64,000 nucleotides of DNA from positions 3,658,001-3,722,000 of the forward strand of contig NZ_CP010897.2 of the NCBI RefSeq assembly GCF_000934605.2. Reading direction: 5' to 3'. The stretch is from Pandoraea vervacti. GTDB lineage: Bacteria > Pseudomonadota > Gammaproteobacteria > Burkholderiales > Burkholderiaceae. Below the pieces are notes generated by a model, which ran no database searches, was not told the DNA's origin, and saw nothing but the letters and a program-made list of their open reading frames with translations. The translations under genes were made by a program, and so were the position numbers. This document shows positions 18,766 through 26,149 of this stretch, one piece after another (position 1 is the first letter of the stretch; every line of letters starts with the position of its first letter).

Positions 18766-19500
18766 ATGACTAAGAGAAGAAAAGAGATACCGAGTCTGCG
18801 CATGTTGGCAGACCATGAGCGCGCCACGGCCAAGAAGGCGCGCGCGTCGTGGCAGATGTTCACGATTATGGCAGAGTTCATCGAGGCGACCGAGTACCTG
18901 TCCGAGATCCGGCCGGCCGTGAGCATCTACGGAAGCGCACGCATCAAGCCCAAGTCGCCGTTCTACAAGTTGACGATGACCATCGCGCGCAAGTTCTCGG
19001 ACAACGGCTTCGCCGTCATCTCCGGTGGCGGCCCCGGCATCATGGAAGCCGCCAACAAGGGTGCGCACGGCGGCGCGTCGCCGACCGTCGGTCTGAACAT
19101 CGAACTGCCGCACGAACAGAAAGGCAATCAGTGGCAGGACATTTCGCTGCGCTTTCGTCACTTCTTCACACGCAAGGTCACGTTCGTAAAGAACTCGGAC
19201 GCCTTCGTCATCATGCCGGGCGGCTTCGGCACCCTCGACGAACTGTCTGAAGTGCTCACGCTCATCCAGACGCAGAAATCGCGTCGCGTACCGGTGATTC
19301 TTGTCGGTTCCGAGTTCTGGAAAGGCTTGCTCGACTGGGTGCGCACATCGATGCTGCCGATGGGCCTGATCAGCGAGAAAGACCTCGATCTCGTGCAGGT
19401 GATCGACGATCCGGACGAAATTCTCAAGGCGGTGTTCGCGTTCTACGACGGTCACATCGAGCCCGAGACGGAGACCAGCGAAAAGATGTTTTATCTGTAA
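18766..19500 (+). CDS. LOG-family protein (TIGR00730 Rossmann-fold)
   Basis: A 244-residue protein of the lysine-decarboxylase-motif family, which includes cytokinin riboside 5'-monophosphate phosphoribohydrolases. The two signature motifs are present: GGGPGIMEAANKGA and PGGFGTLDELSE. Relatives hydrolyse AMP or related nucleotides, but the substrate here is inferred. ATG 18766 gives MTKRRKEIPSL; ATG 18802 and TTG 18751 are alternatives. It is divergent from polA with no spacer. Confidence 0.87.
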   Translation: MTKRRKEIPSLRMLADHERATAKKARASWQMFTIMAEFIEATEYLSEIRPAVSIYGSARIKPKSPFYKLTMTIARKFSDNGFAVISGGGPGIMEAANKGAHGGASPTVGLNIELPHEQKGNQWQDISLRFRHFFTRKVTFVKNSDAFVIMPGGFGTLDELSEVLTLIQTQKSRRVPVILVGSEFWKGLLDWVRTSMLPMGLISEKDLDLVQVIDDPDEILKAVFAFYDGHIEPETETSEKMFYL

Positions 19501-19568
19501 TTGCCGACGCGAACGTCCGAGAACATCGAAATACATCGTTCACGTCTTTGGCGATGCCCTGATCGACG

Positions 19569-19609
19569 CAAAAACGGCGCTGCGACTTCATCGCAAGCGC
19601 CGTTTTTGC
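19569..19609. terminator. Bidirectional terminator between the LOG and YeeE/YedE genes
   Basis: AAAAACGGCGC and GCGCCGTTTTT form the stem of an A/T-flanked hairpin lying between two converging genes. Confidence 0.85.
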
Positions 19610-19677
19610 ATCGACCAGCTGCGACCGGATGCGATCAGATGCGCACCGTCGGCCGATAACGGATGAACCGAACCGGT

Positions 19678-20922
19678 TCAGCAGCCGCTCTCGCGCGGCG
19701 TGGTTTCGACTTCCAGACCGAAGAACGGACGCAGGCGCGTGCCGAATACATTGCCGAAGAACGCCGCCACCAGCCACAGCCAGCCATGCAGGCTGCCCGA
19801 AATGATGCCGCTGAAGTACGCCCCGATATTGCAGCCGTACGCCAGACGTGCGCCGTAACCGAGCAATAGACCGCCGACCACCGCGGCGACGAGCGAACGT
19901 GCGGGAATCTTCCACACCGGCGCGAATTTGCCTGCCAGCGAGGCGGCGACCAGCGCACCGAGAATGATGCCGAGGTCCATGACCGTGGTCACATCCTGCG
20001 CGACCGGCGCGTTGAGCACATTCACCTGCTTGGCCCAGTAGGGCCACGAGGCGACGTCGATCCCCAACGCCATGAAGGCCTTGGCGCCCCAGAGCGCAAA
20101 CGCCGACGTCACCCCCCACGGACGACCTGCCAGCGCGAGCGTTGCGTAGTTGAGCAACACGAGCGCCAAAGCGCCCCACAAGAGCGGCCACGGACCGCGC
20201 AGCAGGGCCGGCGTGCCCTTGGTGCTACGCGTCATCGGCACACCGACGATACGGCCATGACGGCGCTTCTCCGCCCACAATGTGAACACGCCAATCGCCG
20301 CAAACAAAGCAAGATTGGCGATCAGCGCCGGCCACAGCCCCCATACCTTTACCAGCGAGACCGGCTTGATGTGGGGCAGCGACTCCCACCACGGCATGTG
20401 CGCGGTCGCGACCACCGAGCCGACGATGAACGCCGCGAGCGTGACGAGCATGCGCGTATTGCCGCCGCCCGCCGTATAGAGCGTGCCGGAGGCACACCCG
20501 CCGCCAAGCTGCATGCCGATGCCGAAAATGAACGCGCCGAACGCCACCGACACCCCGACCGGCGAGACAAGGCCGACCACTTTGTTGCCAAACAGCATGC
20601 CGTCGGCCAGCGCCGGGAAAAACAGCGCGACGCCAACGGCCAGCATCACCATCTGTGCGCGCAACCCCGCACCGCGACGATCCGCAATGAACACGCGCCA
20701 CGCGGACGTAAAGCCGAAGGCAGCGTGATAAAGCGCGAGACCGAGCAATGCGCCAACGCCTGCGAGCGCCGCCTGCTTCGGTCCGACCGTCGCCTGAAGA
20801 TAGGCAATGCCCAGCACGATGAGCAGCAGCGCGACCGTGAGCGGTCGGGCGTTGTATGAAGAGGGGGAAGAAGGGGTCGGCGGCGCCGTTTTGACGGCGG
20901 CCGGGGCGGCGGAAGACGACAT
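19678..20922 (-). CDS. YeeE/YedE-family sulfur-compound transporter
   Basis: A 414-residue membrane protein with two YeeE/YedE repeats and about a dozen hydrophobic segments. Each repeat has the conserved Cys motif proposed to hand thiosulfate through the channel in TsuA: GGGCASGTLY and AYGCNIGAYFSG. It likely imports thiosulfate or a similar sulfur compound. ATG 20922 gives MSSSAAPAA; an ATG at 20976 would add 18 residues. No TusA-like partner is adjacent; a tusA-type gene is at 30.1 kb. A perfect palindrome lies about 105 bp upstream. Confidence 0.88.
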   Translation of the reverse strand: MSSSAAPAAVKTAPPTPSSPSSYNARPLTVALLLIVLGIAYLQATVGPKQAALAGVGALLGLALYHAAFGFTSAWRVFIADRRGAGLRAQMVMLAVGVALFFPALADGMLFGNKVVGLVSPVGVSVAFGAFIFGIGMQLGGGCASGTLYTAGGGNTRMLVTLAAFIVGSVVATAHMPWWESLPHIKPVSLVKVWGLWPALIANLALFAAIGVFTLWAEKRRHGRIVGVPMTRSTKGTPALLRGPWPLLWGALALVLLNYATLALAGRPWGVTSAFALWGAKAFMALGIDVASWPYWAKQVNVLNAPVAQDVTTVMDLGIILGALVAASLAGKFAPVWKIPARSLVAAVVGGLLLGYGARLAYGCNIGAYFSGIISGSLHGWLWLVAAFFGNVFGTRLRPFFGLEVETTPRESGC

Positions 20923-21277
20923 GACTTTCTGACTCCAGAATGCAGATGGGTGGCACGTGGCCACCCATTGAGACAATGTAGCAGGGTGCCAGAACGCGAC
21001 ACTCAGGAAAACTACCGTTTGGTGATTTTCTTATTACCATAAGAAATATAAGAACATTGTCGCCATCCCTCTCAGCCCACGAATTCAGACAGTCGCCCCG
21101 TTGCGAAACGCCCTTCGGGGACACCTCCCACGCCTCACAGGCAAGTCACCACGCCGCATTCCGCCAGATTCCACAATGCGAAGCGGAACACGTTTGATAG
21201 AATGGAGACATTGGAACCCGCTGCGCCGGCCCGGCATGCCCCGTTCGCCACAGATGCGTTCCCGCCCTCGGAGAATA
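20923..21277. other. Divergent regulatory region (YeeE/YedE gene and DUF2782 gene)
   Basis: No gene is seen in these 355 bp. The half nearer the transporter is AT-rich and holds the palindrome at 21027-21046. The other half is GC-rich and has only a weak TAGAAT (21198-21203) as a possible -10 for the DUF2782 gene. Confidence 0.5.
21027..21046. promoter_or_regulatory. Palindromic operator candidate
   Basis: TTTCTTAT and ATAAGAAA form perfect 8-bp arms around TACC in an AT-rich patch within otherwise GC-rich DNA, upstream of the sulfur transporter. The form suits a dimeric repressor such as an ArsR- or MarR-type protein; the regulator is not identified. Confidence 0.45.
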
Positions 21278-21649
21278 ATGATGAAAACGCGCTTTTCCCG
21301 TGCCCTGCCCCTGTTGATCGGCGCCGGCCTGCTGCTCGCCGGCCAGGCGTTTGCCCAGGACGGCAAGGAAACCGCCGCACAAGCCGCCAAGCGCGAGGCC
21401 GACGCCCGCGCGGCCGCTACCAGCACCCAGTCGGTCGACGTCAATCAGGAGCGCAAGCCGAGCTATTACGTGAACGACCAGGGCACCACCGTGACCGAGT
21501 ATCGCGATCGCGGCAAGCCGACGGAAATCGACGTCCACTCTCGCTTCGGCACCAACTATCAATTGACCACGCCGCCGGACAATTCGCCGCGCACGCGCGA
21601 CAACACGTCGCAAAACGACCGTCTGCCGTCCGTCGGACTGAAGTTCTGA
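21278..21649 (+). CDS. DUF2782-family exported protein
   Basis: A 123-residue protein of unknown function. Residues 1-26 are a clear Sec signal peptide (MMKTRFSRALPLLIGAGLLLA, cleavage after AFA). The mature part has a charged Ala-rich stretch, then the conserved SYYVNDQGTTVTEYRDRGKPTEIDVHSRFGTNYQL-type region that defines the family. Two adjacent ATGs (21278 and 21281) follow a GGAG site. It sits ahead of thrB, the usual Burkholderiales order. Confidence 0.8.
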   Translation: MMKTRFSRALPLLIGAGLLLAGQAFAQDGKETAAQAAKREADARAAATSTQSVDVNQERKPSYYVNDQGTTVTEYRDRGKPTEIDVHSRFGTNYQLTTPPDNSPRTRDNTSQNDRLPSVGLKF

Positions 21650-21775
21650 CGTCTCTGGTAATCTGATGCCTTCGCGTGCCGGTTTGCGGCGCGCGCGCTT
21701 CCTGTCTGTCTCGAACCAGCGGCCCGCTGCACACGCACGGGCCGTTTGTCTGAGTCTTATCCACTCAACGCACGC

Positions 21776-22747
21776 ATGGCCGTTTTTACTTCCGTCTCGC
21801 CCGAGCAGCTTCAACAGTGGCTGCAACGCTACGATTTGGGGAAAGTTCTCGACTTCCGCGGCATCAGCTCGGGTATCGAGAACACCAATTACTTCCTGAC
21901 GACCGAGCGCGGCGAGTTCGTCCTGACGCTGTTCGAGAAACTCACGGCCACGCAGTTGCCGTTCTACCTTCAGTTGATGGGGCATCTGGCCCATCACAGC
22001 GTGCCGGTCCCCGATCCGATTCCGGATCGCACGGGCGAGATTCTGGGCGAGCTCAACGGCAAGCCGGCCACCATCGTCACCAAGCTGGCGGGGCGCTCGG
22101 AACTCGCCCCCGCGCCCGAGCACTGCGCACACGTGGGCGCCATGCTTGCCCGCATGCATCTGGCCGGACGGGACTTCACGCTGGAGCAAGCCAACCTGCG
22201 CAGCCTGCCATGGTGGCGCGAAGCAGCGCCCGCCGTGCTGCCGTTCCTGAGCGACGCCGAGCGCGCGCTGCTCGAGAGCGAGATGGCGCATCAGGAAGCA
22301 TTTTTCGCGTCGGACGATTACCGCACGATGCAATCCGGCCCATGCCATTGCGACCTGTTCCGCGATAACGTGCTGTTCGACAGGACGGAAGACGGCACGC
22401 CCCGACTGGGCGGCTTTTTCGACTTTTACTTCGCCGGCTGCGACAAGTGGCTCTTCGATCTCGCCGTGACGGTCAACGACTGGTGTTGCGACCTCGCGAC
22501 CGGTACGCTGGACGACGCGCGCGTGCACGCGATGCTCCGTGCCTACGAGACGGTGCGCCCGCTCACGGCCATCGAGGCGGCGCACTGGGGCGACATGCTG
22601 CGCGCCGGCGCACTGCGATTCTGGCTATCGCGCCTGTATGATTTTCACTTGCCGCGCGCGGCCGAGATGCTCAAGCCGCACGATCCGGGGCATTTCGAAC
22701 GAATCCTGCGCAAACGCATCGAAGCCGTTTCCATTCCCTGGCTGTAA
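21776..22747 (+). CDS. thrB: Homoserine kinase, ThrB2 (APH-fold) type
   Basis: Phosphorylates homoserine in the threonine pathway. The 323-residue product belongs to the phosphotransferase (APH) family and not to the GHMP kinases: it shows FRGISSGIENTNYFLTT, the catalytic-loop segment HCDLFRDNVLFD and the metal-binding segment GFFDFYFAG. ATG 21776 gives MAVFTSVSPEQLQQWL, the common N-terminus; the frame is open ten codons further upstream. The BPSS1780-type gene follows after 31 bp. Confidence 0.92.
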   Translation: MAVFTSVSPEQLQQWLQRYDLGKVLDFRGISSGIENTNYFLTTERGEFVLTLFEKLTATQLPFYLQLMGHLAHHSVPVPDPIPDRTGEILGELNGKPATIVTKLAGRSELAPAPEHCAHVGAMLARMHLAGRDFTLEQANLRSLPWWREAAPAVLPFLSDAERALLESEMAHQEAFFASDDYRTMQSGPCHCDLFRDNVLFDRTEDGTPRLGGFFDFYFAGCDKWLFDLAVTVNDWCCDLATGTLDDARVHAMLRAYETVRPLTAIEAAHWGDMLRAGALRFWLSRLYDFHLPRAAEMLKPHDPGHFERILRKRIEAVSIPWL

Positions 22748-22778
22748 CCCGACGCTCCATCGGAGTCATTCGAACCCT

Positions 22779-23594
22779 ATGCAATTGCTTGAAGTCCCGC
22801 CGAAGAGTGGTTATGTGTGGCTGCGCCAGGGGATCTGGCTGTTCCGCAAGAACCCGCTCGCCATCATGAGCCTGCTGTTCGCCTACCTGTTCGGCACGCT
22901 GGTGATCTCCCTCGTGCCCGTCGTTGGCGGGCTCGTGTCGCTGGTGCTCGTCCCGGGCCTGTCGGTGGGCTTCATGGCCGCCTGCCGCGACATCATCAAG
23001 AACAAGCAGGTGTTGCCGCAGGTCCTGCTCGATGGTTTTCGCGGACACGGCAAGGAAGTGGCGCGCCGCCTGCTGGTGCTCGGCGCCTACTACATGGGTG
23101 CAACGGTCATCGCGTATCTGGTTTCATCGTTGTTCAATGGCAGCGACCTGATCAACAAGGTACTGTTCGAAGGTAACGTGAATCGCGATGAGGTCATGAA
23201 CAGCACCGCGGGGCTGGTGGCGGCCATGGCGTTCGCCGTCGCCTACATTCCCGTGGCCATGCTGTTCTGGTTTGCGCCGGTGCTCGTGGCGTGGCACGAC
23301 ATCACGCCGGTCAAGGCGATCTTTTTCAGTTGGACCGCCTGCACCCGCAACTTCCGCGCGTTCGTCGTCTATGGCCTGTGCGTCATGCTCCTCGCGATGG
23401 TGTCGTCGATGATCCTCGTGATCATCATGGCCGCGCTGGGTGTCTTCCAATACGCGATGTTGCTGTTGTGGCCGCTGTCGCTGCTGTTCGCCGCCATCGT
23501 CTACTGCTCGTTTTACGCGAGCTATCGCGGTTGCTTCGGCGTGCAGGAAATCGGCGCCATCGACCCGAACGTCGCCCCGCCCGACGGCGCATAA
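22779..23594 (+). CDS. BPSS1780-family membrane protein
   Basis: A 271-residue protein of unknown function with about six hydrophobic segments. Short soluble ends carry MQLLEVPPKSGYVWLRQGIWLF at the start and VQEIGAIDPNVAPPDG at the end. The position directly after thrB is conserved in Burkholderiales, and the family is defined from there. The 31-bp spacing to thrB suggests co-transcription. A terminator follows. Confidence 0.82.
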   Translation: MQLLEVPPKSGYVWLRQGIWLFRKNPLAIMSLLFAYLFGTLVISLVPVVGGLVSLVLVPGLSVGFMAACRDIIKNKQVLPQVLLDGFRGHGKEVARRLLVLGAYYMGATVIAYLVSSLFNGSDLINKVLFEGNVNRDEVMNSTAGLVAAMAFAVAYIPVAMLFWFAPVLVAWHDITPVKAIFFSWTACTRNFRAFVVYGLCVMLLAMVSSMILVIIMAALGVFQYAMLLLWPLSLLFAAIVYCSFYASYRGCFGVQEIGAIDPNVAPPDGA

Positions 23595-23644
23595 GCCGCT
23601 ACATAGGCACGACGCCTCGGCAATGTCGCAATGTCGAGCGCCCA

Positions 23645-23676
23645 CAAAAAAAGCACCCGCGGGTGCTTTTTTTGTG
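23645..23676. terminator. Bidirectional terminator between the BPSS1780-type gene and uvrD
   Basis: AAAAAAAGCACCC and GGGTGCTTTTTTT form a stem with A and T tracts on each side, between converging genes. Confidence 0.9.
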
Positions 23677-23720
23677 TCCCGCGTTGGCGGAGACCCTGCC
23701 CACACCGCCGCGTCAGGCGA

Positions 23721-26039
23721 TCACTCGATCGGCTGCAGCTTGGCGACCGCCAACGCGAGCCATTTTTCGCCATGACGGCCGAATTTGACGTGGGCGCGCG
23801 CCTCGTCGCCCGTGCCTTCGAGCCCGATGATCTTACCCTCGCCGAACTTGGTGTGAAACACGCCTTGCCCGAGCTTGAAACCGGTCTCCGACGCACGCGA
23901 ACGATCGGCGAGCGCCTTTTCGGATTTCGTTGCGGCCCACTCGTCCTTTGGGGCACTCACTTGCGGACGAGCAAACCAGTCCCGCCCCCACGCCGGCTCG
24001 GCTTGCGCCAGACGCGCGCCCGGTTGCGCACGCGGCATGAGGAACTTAAGCACCGTTTCCGGGATTTCATCGAAGAAACGCGATCGCACGTTGTAGCGCG
24101 TCTGGCCGTGCAGCATGCGGCTTTGCGTGAACGACAGGTATAAACGCTCCTTCGCGCGCGTAATGGCCACGTACATCAGGCGACGCTCCTCTTCGAGCCC
24201 GTCGAGCTCCATCGCGCTGTTCTCATGCGGGAACAGACCTTCCTCGAGACCAGTGACGAACACGGCGGTAAATTCCAGCCCCTTGGCAGCGTGCACCGTC
24301 ATCAGCTGCACTGCGTCCTGCCCCGCCTCGGCCTGATTGTCGCCGGCTTCGAGCGACGCATGCGACAGGAAGCCCGCCAATGGCGTCATTTCGACCGGCG
24401 TATCGGCGTCCACCACGCCATCGGGCGACGCCAGCACGTCGGGCGCACCGGGCAATGCCGGGCGCATGGCGATGAGACGCGCCGGAGCGTCGAGCCCGTA
24501 GCCCTCCTCGGCAATGAAGGCCGTCGCGGCATGTACCAGTTCCTGCAGGTTCTCGATGCGGTCCTGCCCTTCCTTTTCCGTCTGGTAGTGCGCAATCAGG
24601 CCGCTCGCGTCGATCACATGCGTGACGACTTCCGGCAGCGTGAGACGCTCGGTGTCATGGCGCATCTGCTCGATCAGCCGCACGAACGCCAGCAGATTCG
24701 TCCCGGCCTTGCCCGTCATGTAAGGCACTGCGGCGTACATCGAGCAGTTGTAAAGGCGGGCCGCATCGGCCAGTTGCTCCAGCGAGCGCGCACCGATCCC
24801 ACGCGTCGGGAAGTTGACGACCCGCGCAAACGCCGTATCGTCGTTCGGATTTTCGATCAGACGCAGATACGCCAGCGCATGCTTGACTTCCTGACGCTCG
24901 AAAAAGCGCAGACCGCCATACACGCGATAGGCGATCCCCGCGCCCACGAGCGCGTGCTCCATGACACGCGACTGGGCGTTGCTGCGGTAAAGGATGGCGA
25001 CATCCTGACGCGACAGCCCTTGCGCGACCAGCGCCTTGATTTCCTCGACGAGCCAGCTCGCCTCCTGCAGATCGGTCGCGGCTTCGTACACACGAATCGG
25101 CTCGCCGTGCCCGGCGTCGGTTCGCAGATTCTTGCCCAGACGCCGCGCGTTGTTCGAGATCAGCGCATTGGCCGCGTCGAGAATGTTGCCGTGCGAGCGG
25201 TAGTTCTGCTCCAGCTTGATGAGATGACGAACACGGAATTCGCGCTCGAAGTCCGCCATATTGCCGACGTTGGCACCACGAAACGCGTAGATACTCTGAT
25301 CGTCGTCCCCCACGGCGAACACCGCGCCGTTCGCGCCGGCGAGCATCTTCAGCCAGGCGTACTGGAGCTTGTTGGTGTCCTGGAACTCGTCGACCAGAAT
25401 GTGGCGAAAGCGCGTCTGGTAATGCACGCGCAGCGGTTCGTTATGCTTGAGCAGCTCGAAACAGCGCAACAGCAGTTCGGCAAAGTCCACCACGCCTTCG
25501 CGCTGGCATTGTTCCTGGTAACTCGCGTAGAGTTCGACGAACTTCTGGTTGAAGGCGTCGTTGGCCTCGACCTCGTGCGGGCGAAGGCCCTGCTCCTTGG
25601 CGTTATTGATGAAGTACTGGAGATTCTTGGGCGGGAATTTCTCGTCGTCCACATTCGCCGCTTTCATCATCCGCTTGATGGCGGAGAGCTGGTCGGCCTG
25701 ATCCAGAATCTGAAAGCTCTGTGGCAGCCCGGCGTCCCGGAAGTGGGCGCGCAGCATGCGGTTGCACAAGCCGTGGAAGGTGCCGATCCACATGGCGCGC
25801 GTGCTGATCGGCAGCATGGCGCCAAGCCGGGCCTGCATTTCCTTGGCGGCCTTGTTGGTAAAGGTCACGGCCAGAATGCCCGCCGGACCGACGTGTCCCT
25901 GCTGGATCAGCCAGGCGATACGGGTCGTGAGCACGCGCGTCTTGCCGGAACCCGCGCCCGCGAGAATGAGGGCCGGCTCATCCGGGAGGGTGACGGCGGC
26001 CAGTTGTTCGGGGTTCAGGTTGGCGAGCAGATCGGGCAT
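23721..26039 (-). CDS. uvrD: UvrD/PcrA-type superfamily 1 DNA helicase
   Basis: A 3'-5' helicase for excision and mismatch repair, 772 residues. Visible SF1 motifs in order are I (LAGAGSGKTRVL), Ia (FTNKAAKEM), II (LVDEFQDTN), III (AVGDDDQSIYAFRGA), IV (LEQNYRSH), V (LMTVHAAKGLEF) and VI (VAITRAKERLYL). The Lys-rich C-terminal Tudor-like segment (FHTKFGEGKIIGLEG) is also present. It is divergent from valS. Confidence 0.95.
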   Translation of the reverse strand: MPDLLANLNPEQLAAVTLPDEPALILAGAGSGKTRVLTTRIAWLIQQGHVGPAGILAVTFTNKAAKEMQARLGAMLPISTRAMWIGTFHGLCNRMLRAHFRDAGLPQSFQILDQADQLSAIKRMMKAANVDDEKFPPKNLQYFINNAKEQGLRPHEVEANDAFNQKFVELYASYQEQCQREGVVDFAELLLRCFELLKHNEPLRVHYQTRFRHILVDEFQDTNKLQYAWLKMLAGANGAVFAVGDDDQSIYAFRGANVGNMADFEREFRVRHLIKLEQNYRSHGNILDAANALISNNARRLGKNLRTDAGHGEPIRVYEAATDLQEASWLVEEIKALVAQGLSRQDVAILYRSNAQSRVMEHALVGAGIAYRVYGGLRFFERQEVKHALAYLRLIENPNDDTAFARVVNFPTRGIGARSLEQLADAARLYNCSMYAAVPYMTGKAGTNLLAFVRLIEQMRHDTERLTLPEVVTHVIDASGLIAHYQTEKEGQDRIENLQELVHAATAFIAEEGYGLDAPARLIAMRPALPGAPDVLASPDGVVDADTPVEMTPLAGFLSHASLEAGDNQAEAGQDAVQLMTVHAAKGLEFTAVFVTGLEEGLFPHENSAMELDGLEEERRLMYVAITRAKERLYLSFTQSRMLHGQTRYNVRSRFFDEIPETVLKFLMPRAQPGARLAQAEPAWGRDWFARPQVSAPKDEWAATKSEKALADRSRASETGFKLGQGVFHTKFGEGKIIGLEGTGDEARAHVKFGRHGEKWLALAVAKLQPIE

Positions 26040-26109
26040 GTCGGATACGGATTTCGAATGAAGCCCGATTATAAATCCTGCTGCGGCGCGGAAATGGCAC
26101 CGAATCTTT

Positions 26110-26115
26110 TATAAT
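26110..26115 (+). promoter_or_regulatory. -10-like box for valS
   Basis: TATAAT lies 35 bp ahead of the valS ATG. A matching ATTATA (26068-26073) points the other way toward uvrD. Neither has a recognisable -35, so the calls rest on the hexamers. Confidence 0.35.
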
Positions 26116-26149
26116 TCAGGGTTTCACGCATTACACGGTCCATCAATCC

